Shown here piece by piece: positions 7,754 to 14,101 of a stretch of 21,960 nucleotides of DNA. This DNA is from Sphingomonadaceae bacterium (GTDB lineage Bacteria; Pseudomonadota; Alphaproteobacteria; Sphingomonadales; Sphingomonadaceae). Both the position numbers and the translations under genes were made by a program. Location: the NCBI GenBank assembly GCA_019245455.1, contig JAFARM010000240.1:1-21960 (forward strand). Reading direction: 5' to 3'. Position 1 is the first letter of the stretch. The number at the start of each line of letters is the position of its first letter. Below the pieces are notes generated by a model that was not told the origin of the DNA, searched no databases, and worked only from the letters and a program-made list of their open reading frames with translations.

Positions 7754-8563
7754 TCAGGCGATGCGGAGATCGGCCTGCCGCCGCCGCAGCATCGCGCCGA
7801 CGCCGCCGAAGCCGGCGACGAACAGCGCCCACGTCGCCGGTTCGGGCAGCGCCTGGATCGCGTCGGGACCGTCGTCGCCGAGGCTGAGCGCGTCGCTGGC
7901 GCGGAAGCTCGGCCGGGTCTGCGGCAGCTGCGTCGTGTCGACGTGGGCATAGATGACGTTCAGCGCCGCAAAGTCCGACGCGCCGGGCGTCAGGTTGGCG
8001 AGCGTGCCGTTGGTGCCGCGCGTGCCGGTCGGGTCGTTGGTATAGTCCATGCACGTGCCCTTGTTGGCGTCGGTGCGGATGGTGTCGTTGTGGGCCAGGC
8101 CGAGCGTGTGGCCGATCTCCTGGCACGCGGTCTGGGCGCGCCATGCCGCGGTGTCGTAGGTGCCGCCGGCGAAATAATAGTCGTTGAGCTTGACCGTCGC
8201 CTCCAGGATCACCGTCCCGCTCGCATAAACGGTGGCATAGCCGAGCCAGCCGTTCTTGCCGTAGTTGCCGTTGCAGACCTGGACCGTGCCGAACACGGGG
8301 TTGCACGCCGATGTCGGGCTGGTGCCCCGGACCTGCACGAAGTCGATGTTGTTGGCGGCACTCCATTCGGTCGCGGCGGCGGCGACGTAGCTGCCCCACG
8401 CGCTGCCGACATTGCTGCCGAGCTGGATCGCGAGCGGCCCGGTCCGCTGCCAGTGATAGCCATTCCACGACTGCGTCGGCAGCGTCGCGCCGGCGGCAGT
8501 CGTCAGCGAAGCCGACGCGACAAGCGTCAGCAGCCGGCGGATGCCGGTTCTCGAAAAAGCCAT
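7754..8563 (-). CDS. Exported metzincin-like protein with PEPxxWA-CTERM sorting signal; Gln-for-His zinc motif
   Basis: A 269-residue secreted protein. It has a signal peptide (residues 1-26, ending TTAAGA), a metzincin-like middle domain, and a C-terminal exosortase signal PEPATWA (240-246) with a hydrophobic helix and an Arg cluster (LRRR, 259-262), which marks it for surface processing. The metzincin consensus HExxHxxGxxH appears as QEIGHTLGLAH (138-148), so the first His is Gln138, while Glu139, His142 and His148 remain. A Met-turn-like CMDYTNDP (161-168) and paired cysteines (C137, C161) also fit. The start at 8563 is preferred (GGGAG, 7-nt spacing) over the one six codons upstream. Whether it is catalytic is open: Gln might ligate zinc or the protein may be a non-enzymatic binder. 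It diverges from another PEPxxWA protein gene. Confidence 0.85.
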   Translation of the reverse strand: MAFSRTGIRRLLTLVASASLTTAAGATLPTQSWNGYHWQRTGPLAIQLGSNVGSAWGSYVAAAATEWSAANNIDFVQVRGTSPTSACNPVFGTVQVCNGNYGKNGWLGYATVYASGTVILEATVKLNDYYFAGGTYDTAAWRAQTACQEIGHTLGLAHNDTIRTDANKGTCMDYTNDPTGTRGTNGTLANLTPGASDFAALNVIYAHVDTTQLPQTRPSFRASDALSLGDDGPDAIQALPEPATWALFVAGFGGVGAMLRRRQADLRIA

Positions 8564-8700
8564 TTCGTCACTCCCACCCACTCACGAGCAACGGCACCGT
8601 GCCGACTGCCTCATCCCCAAGCAGCGCCCGTGATCCCCCTATGGCGCATCTGTATTAAGAAATAGCGGCGCGCTGGCTTCTGTCTCTATTCAAGCGGCAG

Positions 8701-8731
8701 AGCGTTATCGCTTCCCGTTCAAGCGTTAACG
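8701..8731. promoter_or_regulatory. Phased repeat pair, candidate activator-binding sites
   Basis: AGCGTTATCG (8701-8710) and AGCGTTAACG (8722-8731) are direct repeats with one difference, 21 nt apart, that is two helical turns. The first extends to the palindrome AGCG-TTAT-CGCT and the second contains the palindrome CGTTAACG. They lie about 160-190 nt upstream of the -24 element, a normal distance for sigma-54 enhancer-binding proteins. Function is inferred from phasing and position only. Confidence 0.4.
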
Positions 8732-8736
8732 ATAAT

Positions 8737-8853
8737 ATAGTTACGGTGTCGAAATAAACTGGCGTCCCCGATAACCATTTTTTTGACGTCCAGGGAACCT
8801 TTTGCTCGATTCCCATATCGTCGGTACAGGCTACATTCTGCACCCGTAACTAT
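8737..8853. repeat. Distant inverted repeat in the divergent regulatory region
   Basis: ATAGTTACGGTG (8737-8748) and CACCCGTAACTAT (8841-8853) are reverse complements apart from one inserted C, and are about 92 nt apart. They could be two copies of a protein site in opposite orientation. The second copy lies about 36 nt upstream of the sigma-54 -24 element. Chance similarity cannot be excluded. Confidence 0.35.
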
Positions 8854-8888
8854 TTCTTAAAGTACTGTTTCGGCTCGTTAACCACGTT

Positions 8889-8904
8889 TGGCACAGTATT
8901 TGCT
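8889..8904 (+). promoter_or_regulatory. Sigma-54 (RpoN) promoter, -24/-12 type
   Basis: TGGCAC-AGTAT-TTGCT matches the sigma-54 consensus TGGCAC-N5-TTGC(A/T) fully, with GG (8890-8891) and GC (8902-8903) exactly 10 nt apart as required. Transcription would start near 8914-8916, leaving a leader of about 60 nt before the PEPxxWA protein start at 8976. Sigma-54 control with the PrsK/PrsR two-component pair is known for PEP-CTERM genes in exosortase-bearing bacteria; that pair is not in this window. Confidence 0.82.
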
Positions 8905-8975
8905 AACCATTCTGCGTGGTCGCGGTGCGGCCGCAGCTGTGGGGGGGTGTTGTCTCTCACTGAAGGATGTTGCGT

Positions 8976-9644
8976 ATGATCAAGTTTGTTCTACCCGTTG
9001 CGGCGCTGCTCGCCGCCGGCAGCGCCCAGGCGTTGACCTGGACCAGCGTCAATGGCGCGCCCGATCCTGGCCCCGGCGCCAACCAGCAGACCTTCGTCGA
9101 TTTCGAGACACCGGTCGACACCACCGGCTTCACGCTGACCGGCAACTACGCCCTCGCCAGCGGCACCACCGGCAGCTACGCCGCGCCGGCCGGCGATGCG
9201 TCGACGTACCTGTACGTGTCGTCGGCGCTTGCCGGCAACAATGCGACGCTGACCGCTCCCGCCGGGCTGAAGTCGATCGGCTTCTACTGGGGATCGGTCG
9301 ACACGTATAACAGCGTCGACGTGCTCGGCACGCGGGGGGGCGTCGCGACGACGCTGTACACGCTGGCGGGCTCGTCGCTGCCGCTGTCGAACGGCGACCA
9401 GCAGTCGCCGCTCAGCAACCAGCGCGTGACCTTCGTCGCCGGCAGGGGCGAGGCGATCACCGGACTGCGCTTCGTATCGACCGGCGTCGCCTACGAGATC
9501 GACAATGTCGCCGGCACGCTGCTCGGCAACGGCAGCGCCTCTGCCGTCCCTGAGCCCGCCGCCTGGGCACTGCTGCTGGTCGGCTTCGGCGTCGTCGGCG
9601 CGACGGCGCGTCGCCGCCGCATGGCCCCGCAGGTCTCGGCCTGA
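8976..9644 (+). CDS. PEPxxWA-CTERM surface protein, Npun_F0296-like
   Basis: A 222-residue exported protein. The signal peptide (MIKFVLPVAALLAAGSAQA, residues 1-19) is followed by a Gly/Ser/Thr-rich beta domain with FVDFETP, LKSIGFYWGSVDTYNSVDVL and GLRFVSTGVAYEIDNV, a pattern recalling the Npun_F0296 exosortase-dependent surface proteins. At the C-terminus is VPEPAAWA, then the hydrophobic LLLVGFGVVGA, then a basic RRRR cluster, the sphingomonad variant of the exosortase/EpsH sorting signal. The start at 8976 is chosen because GAAGG lies 9 nt upstream; an ATG at 8967 overlaps that SD. Family proteins are associated with extracellular polysaccharide and biofilm matrix. The exact role is unknown. 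Transcription is probably from the sigma-54 promoter just upstream. Confidence 0.87.
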   Translation: MIKFVLPVAALLAAGSAQALTWTSVNGAPDPGPGANQQTFVDFETPVDTTGFTLTGNYALASGTTGSYAAPAGDASTYLYVSSALAGNNATLTAPAGLKSIGFYWGSVDTYNSVDVLGTRGGVATTLYTLAGSSLPLSNGDQQSPLSNQRVTFVAGRGEAITGLRFVSTGVAYEIDNVAGTLLGNGSASAVPEPAAWALLLVGFGVVGATARRRRMAPQVSA

Positions 9645-9650
9645 GGAACA

Positions 9651-9682
9651 GGGCGGCGGCCGGTTTGGTCCGGCCGCCGCCC
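9651..9682. terminator. Strong bidirectional hairpin terminator
   Basis: GGGCGGCGGCCGG (9651-9663) and CCGGCCGCCGCCC (9670-9682) form a perfect 13-bp G/C stem with a 6-nt loop. It fills the space between the convergent stops of the PEPxxWA protein gene (9644) and the HAD hydrolase gene (9685). No long T-tract follows, as is common at high GC. Confidence 0.75.
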
Positions 9683-9684
9683 GC

Positions 9685-10299
9685 CTAAAGCAACGCCAGC
9701 TGCTGCAGCCACGCACGGGCGTCGGCGGCACCCCCGAACACCCGGCCGACCATTCCCGCGGCGTTCGCTGCAGCGACGTTGTCGGCGCGGTCGTCGAGGA
9801 ACGCCGCCTCGCCGCGCCCCAGGCCGAAGCGGTCGAGCGCCAGCGCGAAGATCGCCGGATCGGGCTTGATCACGCGCTCCTCGCCCGACACGACGATGCC
9901 GGCGAAGCGGTCGAACAGCGGCACCGTCGGCCGCCACTTGGCCCAGAATTCGGCGCTGTAGTTGGTGAGGGCGAACAGCGGCACGCCGGCGGCATCGAGA
10001 TCGCCGACCAGCGCCGGCATCCCCGGCATCGGCCCCGGCAGCGTCTCGGTCCAGCGATCGGCGAAGGCGAGGATGCGCGCCGCCTGATCGGGAAAGCGGG
10101 CGATCAGCTCGGCCGATGTGTCGGCGAAGCGGCGTCCGGCGTCGTGCTGGAAATGCCATTCGCGCGTAACGACGTTGGCCAGAAACCAGTCGAGCTCGCG
10201 TGCGTCGGCAATGATCTTTTCGTAAAGGTAGCGCGGGTCCCAGTCGTAGAGGACGTGACCGACATCGAAAACGACGGCGCTCGGCCGCGCAGCGCCCAA
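9685..10299 (-). CDS. HAD-superfamily hydrolase (subfamily IA), TTG start
   Basis: A 204-residue cytoplasmic HAD phosphatase-like protein. Motif I is VVFDVGHVLYDWD, with nucleophile Asp12 and Gly14 where many HADs have the second Asp; this DxG form is usual in the YihX-like group acting on sugar phosphates. Motif II is ALTNYS, motif III has Lys in IKPDPAIF, and motif IV is FLDDRADN. Residues between motifs I and II form a helical cap. No ATG or GTG precedes motif I in frame; TTG at 10299 is the only start that keeps it, with an in-frame stop eight codons upstream. The gene follows rpmJ after 15 nt and lacks a strong SD, so it is probably cotranscribed with it and translationally dependent on it. 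Substrate unknown. Confidence 0.87.
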   Translation of the reverse strand: MGAARPSAVVFDVGHVLYDWDPRYLYEKIIADARELDWFLANVVTREWHFQHDAGRRFADTSAELIARFPDQAARILAFADRWTETLPGPMPGMPALVGDLDAAGVPLFALTNYSAEFWAKWRPTVPLFDRFAGIVVSGEERVIKPDPAIFALALDRFGLGRGEAAFLDDRADNVAAANAAGMVGRVFGGAADARAWLQQLALL

Positions 10300-10314
10300 C
10301 TCAGTCGCCGGGCG

Positions 10315-10440
10315 TCAGCCCTGGCGCGCCTTGAACCGGCGATTGGTCTTGTTGATGACATAGGTCCGGCCGCGGCGGCGCACGATCTGGCAATCGCGGT
10401 GGCGCGCCTTCAACGACTTCAGCGAGTTGCGGACCTTCAT
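10315..10440 (-). CDS. rpmJ: 50S ribosomal protein bL36
   Basis: A 41-residue ribosomal protein starting [20 protein letters not shown] and ending [12 protein letters not shown], the alphaproteobacterial bL36 form. It binds 23S rRNA and helps late assembly of the large subunit. Only one Cys (Cys17) is present, so the four-ligand zinc site of the C+ form is missing; this is the C- paralogue, expected to be zinc-independent. The start is set by family conservation and an SD (GGAAG, 5 nt). A sigma-70 promoter lies just upstream, and the HAD hydrolase gene follows on the same strand. Confidence 0.96.
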   Translation of the reverse strand: MKVRNSLKSLKARHRDCQIVRRRGRTYVINKTNRRFKARQG

Positions 10441-10477
10441 CGGACTTCCAAGCAGACGGTGTGTCGAGCGAGCGCGG

Positions 10478-10506
10478 TGCCTAGTCGGCGCGGCCCGCGA
10501 AGTCAA
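10478..10506 (-). promoter_or_regulatory. Sigma-70 promoter of rpmJ
   Basis: On the minus strand TTGACT (-35, 10501-10506) is followed after exactly 17 nt by TAGGCA (-10, 10478-10483). The -35 sits in the CTTGAC context common in alphaproteobacteria. The expected start near 10471 leaves about 30 nt of leader before the rpmJ ATG. Confidence 0.62.
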
Positions 10507-10522
10507 GCCGGGCGCTGCATCC

Positions 10523-10578
10523 CTCGGCCGGTCAGGCCGGCCGCAGCATCCCAGCTCGGTCGGTCAGGCTGGCCGCAG
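10523..10578. repeat. 24-bp imperfect tandem duplication of the galE 3' end
   Basis: Copy A (10523-10546) and copy B (10555-10578) are identical in 22 of 24 positions with an 8-nt spacer. Copy B holds the last galE codons (Leu-Arg-Pro-Ala) and its TGA stop; copy A, downstream of galE, repeats the same five codons including TGA. The arrangement looks like a local duplication at the gene end. Confidence 0.8.
10525..10543 (-). terminator. Hairpin behind galE, possible terminator
   Basis: CGGCCGG (10525-10531) and CCGGCCG (10537-10543) form a perfect 7-bp stem with a 5-nt loop inside copy A of the duplicated galE end, 20 nt after the stop codon. The equivalent part of copy B is an imperfect stem. 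It lies just upstream of the rpmJ promoter and would separate the two transcripts. No T-tract is present. Confidence 0.5.
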
Positions 10579-11592
10579 GCCCCGTTCGTCGAGCTGCCGC
10601 TCCCACTCGAGCGCATGGCCGACGATCGTTTCCAGCTTGTCGTAGCGTGGCGTCCAGTCGAGCAGGCCGCGGATGCGGTCGGTGGCGGCGACCAGCGTCG
10701 CGGGATCGCCGGGGCGGCGCGGGGCGATGGTGCGCGTCAGCTTGGCGTTGGTCACGCGGTCGACGGCGTCCAGGACCTCCTGCACCGAGAAGCCGCGGCT
10801 GTACCCGCAGTTGGCGATGAAGGACTCGCCCGGATGCGCCTCGAGCCAGTCGAGCGCGGCGACGTGGGCGGCGGCGAGGTCCGACACGTGGATATAGTCG
10901 CGCACCCCCGTGCCGTCGGGCGTATCGTAATCGGTGCCGTAGACCATCACCTCGCGCCGCAGCCCCCGCGCCGCCTCGGCGGCGACGTGGATCAGGTGCG
11001 TCGCGCCCTTGGTCGACTGCCCGCTGCGCGCCTGCGGATCGGCCCCGGCGACGTTGAAGTAGCGCAGGATGCCGTAGGCGAGCGGATGGGCGGCAGCGAC
11101 GTCGGCGAGCATGATCTCGGTCATGCGCTTGCTGTTGCCATAGGGATTGATCGGCACCTTCGCCGCGTCTTCCGGCACCGGCACCACCGCGGGCGTGCCA
11201 TAGACCGCGGCCGTCGACGAGAAGATGAAGCGCGGAATGCCGTTGCGCACCGCCGATTCGATCAGGGTGCGCGTCGCGACGACGTTGTTCTCGTAATAGC
11301 GCAGCGGCTTCGCGACCGATTCGGGCACGAGCAGCGAGCCGGCGAAGTGCATGATCGCGCCGACGCCCTGGTCGGCGTGGATGCGGTCGATCAGCGCGCC
11401 GTCGGCGACATCGCCGTGGTAGAAGGGCACCCCCTCCGGCACCGCCCAGCGGAAGCCGGTCGCCAGCGTGTCGATCACCGCCACGCGGCGACCGGCGTCG
11501 ATCAGGGCGAGCACGGCGTGGCTGCCGATATAGCCGGCGCCGCCGGTGACGAGGATGGTTCCGGCGGCGTCGTTTCCGGCGGCAGGGGACAT
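10564..11592 (-). CDS. galE: UDP-glucose 4-epimerase
   Basis: A 342-residue extended SDR that interconverts UDP-glucose and UDP-galactose through an NAD-bound 4-keto intermediate in the cytoplasm. The dinucleotide motif TGGAGYIGSH is at 16-25. The catalytic Ser/Thr pair is in FSSTAAVYG (Ser126, Thr127), followed by Tyr151 and Lys155 (YGNSK). RYFNVAGADP and RDYIHVSDLA are further galE signatures. The start at 11592 has GGAG 7 nt upstream and a normal N-terminus; a longer frame reaches 11664 without support. UDP-galactose from this enzyme would feed exopolysaccharide or LPS; some relatives act on UDP-GlcNAc or UDP-pentoses, so substrate range is not certain. It diverges from the lipoprotein gene across 86 nt. 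Confidence 0.93.
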   Translation of the reverse strand: MSPAAGNDAAGTILVTGGAGYIGSHAVLALIDAGRRVAVIDTLATGFRWAVPEGVPFYHGDVADGALIDRIHADQGVGAIMHFAGSLLVPESVAKPLRYYENNVVATRTLIESAVRNGIPRFIFSSTAAVYGTPAVVPVPEDAAKVPINPYGNSKRMTEIMLADVAAAHPLAYGILRYFNVAGADPQARSGQSTKGATHLIHVAAEAARGLRREVMVYGTDYDTPDGTGVRDYIHVSDLAAAHVAALDWLEAHPGESFIANCGYSRGFSVQEVLDAVDRVTNAKLTRTIAPRRPGDPATLVAATDRIRGLLDWTPRYDKLETIVGHALEWERQLDERGLRPA

Positions 11593-11678
11593 GACGGGCT
11601 CCGGACATGGCGGTGCATCGAAAAGGCTCGACGCGGCGTTGTTACGGCGCGACAAGGTTCGCAAGAGGGTTTCGTTCC
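11593..11678. other. Divergent intergenic region galE / lipoprotein
   Basis: These 86 nt must hold promoters for both galE (-) and the lipoprotein unit (+), but I see no pair of -35/-10 boxes that I would defend. It contains the galE SD (minus strand) and the SD of the lipoprotein gene (GAGG about 10 nt before its ATG). Confidence 0.4.
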
Positions 11679-12287
11679 ATGCGCCTGCTTCCGCCGACCG
11701 CCGCTGCCGCCACCGCTTTGCTGCTCGCCGCCTGCGCCAGCGGGCCGACCGCCGACGTCAAGCGCTTCCACCTGGGGGCACCGGTGGCGCGCAGCTCGAT
11801 CAGCCTCGAGCCCGCCCCCGGCGCGCCCAACGGGCTCGAGTTCCAGACCTATGCCGCGGCGGTGGCGAACGAGCTGCGCGCGCAGGGCTTCGCGCCGGTG
11901 CCGCCGGGGACGGGGGCGGCTTATGTCGGCGTGCTCAACATCACCCAGAACGTCGCCGTCGGCCCGCGCCGGCCGCCGCCGGTGACGATCGGCATCGGCG
12001 GCTTCGGCTTTTCCGGGGGCCACCACGGCGGCGGCGTCGGGCTGGGCGGCGAGGCGGCGATCCCCGTCGGTCAGGGCCGGCGCGACGCGGTCGAGTTCGA
12101 CACCGTCGGCCTGCAGATCAAGCGCGCCGCCGACCAGAGCCTGATCTGGGAGGGCAGCGCCTCGGCCGCGATCGACACGCGCAGCCCCCAGGCGACGCTC
12201 GCCCGTGCCGTGCCGGCGCTGGCCCGCGCCCTCCTCGCCGGCTTCCCCGGCCCGACCGGCGTCACCCAGCGCGTGCCGCTGCGGTAA
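11679..12287 (+). CDS. Lipoprotein, DUF4136-like
   Basis: A 202-residue lipoprotein. The signal peptide ends in the lipobox LAAC with Cys19 as the lipidated residue; Ala at +2 favours outer-membrane sorting. The mature part has TYAAAVANELRAQGFAPV (about 53-70), a Gly-rich segment (GIGGFGFSGGHHGGGVGLGG, about 107-126), and a final LATLARAVPALARALL-like helix and strand pattern resembling DUF4136 proteins, whose function is not known. The start is chosen for the lipobox distance; frame upstream to 11607 has no signal sequence. The stop TAA overlaps the ATG of the M14 peptidase gene (TAATG), so the two are probably translated together. The DUF4136 assignment is by eye and moderate. Confidence 0.78.
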   Translation: MRLLPPTAAAATALLLAACASGPTADVKRFHLGAPVARSSISLEPAPGAPNGLEFQTYAAAVANELRAQGFAPVPPGTGAAYVGVLNITQNVAVGPRRPPPVTIGIGGFGFSGGHHGGGVGLGGEAAIPVGQGRRDAVEFDTVGLQIKRAADQSLIWEGSASAAIDTRSPQATLARAVPALARALLAGFPGPTGVTQRVPLR

Positions 12288-13411
12288 TGGCGATCACGGT
12301 CAGCGCCGGGTTCGACGGCGGCAACATCGTCGTCCGGCGCTGCGATCGCGCGGACGATATCGAGCTGTCGATCCGCCGCGACGCCCACAGCGAGTTCTAC
12401 CAGTGGTTCCACTTCCGCCTGTCCGGCGCGCGGGGGCAGGCGTGCACCGTGCGGATCGTCGACCTCGCCGGCTCGGCCTACCCCGGCGGGTGGCCGGGCT
12501 ACCGCGCCGTGGTCTCGGCCGACCGCCAGCTGTGGTCGCGCGCCGATACCGGCTACACCGACGGTACGCTGACCATCCGCCTGACGTCCGCAGCCGACAG
12601 CGTGTGGCTGGCCTATTTCGCCCCCTACAGCATGGAGCGCCACCACGACCTGATCGCCCGCATCGGTCAGAAGCCGGGCGTGACGACGCGCGTGCTCGGG
12701 GCGACGCTCGACGGGCAGGACCTCGACCTCATCGAACTCGGCGACGGGCCGCGGCAGGTGTGGCTCTACGCCCGCCAGCACCCCGGCGAGACGATGGCCG
12801 AATGGTGGATGGAGGGGGCGCTCGACCGCCTGACCGACCCTGCCGACGCGGTGGCGACGGCGCTCAGGGCGCAGGGCCGCTTCCACATCGTGCCCAACAT
12901 GACCCCCGACGGTTCGCGCCGCGGCCACCTCCGGACCAACGCCGCCGGGGCCAACCTCAACCGCGAGTGGGCCGCGCCGACGCCCGCCCGCTCGCCCGAG
13001 GTGGTGCACGTGCTGGCGGCGATGGACGCGAGCGGCGTCGACTTCGCCATGGATGTCCACGGCGACGAATCGCTGCCGCACAACTTCATCGCCGGTTTCG
13101 AGGGCATCCCCAACATCACCGACCGCCAGCTGGCGCTGCTGGCCGACTATAAGGCGATCCTGGCCGGGATCAGCCGCGATTTCCAGACGTGCGTCGGCTA
13201 CCCGCCATCGCGGCCGGGCACGGCCAACCTGACGATGAGCACCAACCAGCTCGCCAACCGCTTCGGCTGCCTGGCGATGACGCTCGAGATGCCGTTCAAG
13301 GACGCCGCCGAGAACCCCGACCCCGCCCACGGCTGGTCGCCGGCGCGGTCGCAGGCGCTCGGCCGCGACTGCCTGGCGGCGCTGCTTGAGGTGGTCGACC
13401 GCCTGCGCTAG
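12287..13411 (+). CDS. M14 cytosolic-type zinc carboxypeptidase
   Basis: A 374-residue protein with the two-part layout of M14 cytosolic carboxypeptidases (the bacterial relatives of CCP/AGBL deglutamylases). An N-terminal beta-sandwich domain (about 1-125, with FYQWFHFRLSGARG) precedes the catalytic domain. Zinc ligands are His165 and Glu168 (RQHPGET) and His258 (DVHGDE). NREW (225-228) supplies the substrate carboxylate-binding Asn-Arg pair, and Glu334 (TLEMPFK) is the catalytic base. No signal peptide, so cytoplasmic. It starts by a one-base overlap with the lipoprotein stop and is followed by gpmA after 9 nt. Bacterial substrates are not established; C-terminal residue removal from proteins or peptides is the expected chemistry. 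Confidence 0.92.
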   Translation: MAITVSAGFDGGNIVVRRCDRADDIELSIRRDAHSEFYQWFHFRLSGARGQACTVRIVDLAGSAYPGGWPGYRAVVSADRQLWSRADTGYTDGTLTIRLTSAADSVWLAYFAPYSMERHHDLIARIGQKPGVTTRVLGATLDGQDLDLIELGDGPRQVWLYARQHPGETMAEWWMEGALDRLTDPADAVATALRAQGRFHIVPNMTPDGSRRGHLRTNAAGANLNREWAAPTPARSPEVVHVLAAMDASGVDFAMDVHGDESLPHNFIAGFEGIPNITDRQLALLADYKAILAGISRDFQTCVGYPPSRPGTANLTMSTNQLANRFGCLAMTLEMPFKDAAENPDPAHGWSPARSQALGRDCLAALLEVVDRLR

Positions 13412-13420
13412 GCGGCGGCG

Positions 13421-14101
13421 ATGCCCACCCTTGTCCTCATCCGCCACGGCCAGTCGGCGTGGAACCTGGAGAACCGCTTCACCGGCTGGTGGGACGTGCC
13501 GCTGACCGACAAGGGCCGCGCCGAAGCGACCGCGGCGGGCGCGCTATTGCAGGCGCGCGGCTACGACTTCGACCGCGTCTTCACCAGCGTCCAGTCGCGC
13601 GCGATCCTGACCGCGACCCTGCTGCTCGAGGCGATGGACCGGTTGTGGCTGCCCGTCGTCAAGGACTGGCGGCTGAACGAGCGCCATTATGGCGGCCTGA
13701 CCGGCCTCAACAAGGCCGAGACGGCGGCGAAGCACGGCGAGGAACAGGTCCACGTCTGGCGGCGCTCGTTCGACGTCCCGCCGCCGCCGATGGAAGCAGG
13801 CGGCCCGTTCGACCTGTCGGGCGACCGCCGCTACGCCGGGATCGCCGTGCCCGCGACCGAAAGCCTGAAGGACACGATCGCCCGCGTGCTGCCCTATTGG
13901 AGCGCGACCATCGCCCCGGCGCTGACCGCGGGCGCGCGGGTGCTCGTCGCCGCCCACGGCAACTCGCTGCGCGCGCTGGTCAAGCACCTGTCGCGGATCG
14001 ACGACGCCGACATCACCGGGCTTGAAATCCCGACCGGGGCGCCGATCGTCTACACCCTCGCCGACGACCTGACGCCGACGGCGCGCTTCTACCTCGATTA
14101 G
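13421..14101 (+). CDS. gpmA: 2,3-bisphosphoglycerate-dependent phosphoglycerate mutase
   Basis: A 226-residue glycolytic enzyme that interconverts 3- and 2-phosphoglycerate via a phosphohistidine. The signature [10 protein letters not shown] carries the phosphorylated His9; [13 protein letters not shown], Glu87 in NERHYGGL and His179 in AAHGNS complete the active site. It is shorter than E. coli GpmA (250) but of normal length for alphaproteobacteria. It lies 9 nt after the M14 gene, with GGCGG as a modest SD. Its TAG stop overlaps the stop of the convergent M16 gene by four bases, so no terminator fits between the two coding sequences. Confidence 0.95.
   Translation: MPTLVLIRHGQSAWNLENRFTGWWDVPLTDKGRAEATAAGALLQARGYDFDRVFTSVQSRAILTATLLLEAMDRLWLPVVKDWRLNERHYGGLTGLNKAETAAKHGEEQVHVWRRSFDVPPPPMEAGGPFDLSGDRRYAGIAVPATESLKDTIARVLPYWSATIAPALTAGARVLVAAHGNSLRALVKHLSRIDDADITGLEIPTGAPIVYTLADDLTPTARFYLD

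Larger units (their letters stand above)
8564..8888. other. Divergent regulatory region, AT-rich for this genome, no credible gene
   Basis: Between the two divergent PEPxxWA-protein genes there are 412 nt; this part precedes the sigma-54 promoter. From about 8655 to 8880 base composition drops sharply in GC against the surroundings. It holds short repeats (described separately) and no open frame with convincing coding character. A 62-codon minus-strand frame (8655-8843) has no SD or recognisable content. No clear promoter for the minus-strand gene was found. Confidence 0.6.

Noticed and set aside
8588..8603. Sigma-54-like GCAA...GTGCC on the minus strand near the metzincin-like gene
   Set aside because: The GG to GC distance is 12 instead of the strict 10 nt, and the start of transcription would fall only about 13 nt before the ATG.
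5207..8665. 1152-codon plus-strand open frame
   Set aside because: It is antisense to the hydrolase, DUF2948, murA and metzincin-like genes. The product is an Arg/Ala/Gly/Val-rich low-complexity shadow typical of high-GC DNA.
8761..8799. Apparent direct repeat GGCGTCC...AACC / GACGTCC...AACC as a regulator site
   Set aside because: The alignment needs a gap and several mismatches, so it is too weak to report as a feature.
8655..8843. 62-codon minus-strand frame in the AT-rich region
   Set aside because: No SD, no recognisable motif, and it covers candidate regulatory repeats. The different base composition makes a small gene conceivable but unsupported.
9505..11985. 826-codon plus-strand open frame
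   Set aside because: It is antisense to the HAD, rpmJ and galE genes and overlaps the start of the lipoprotein gene in another frame. All of these have clear family signatures.
11546..12286. 247-codon N-terminal extension of the M14 peptidase frame
   Set aside because: It lies out of frame over the lipoprotein gene and has shadow-like composition. The ATG at 12287 overlaps the lipoprotein stop and begins a normal M14 N-terminal domain.
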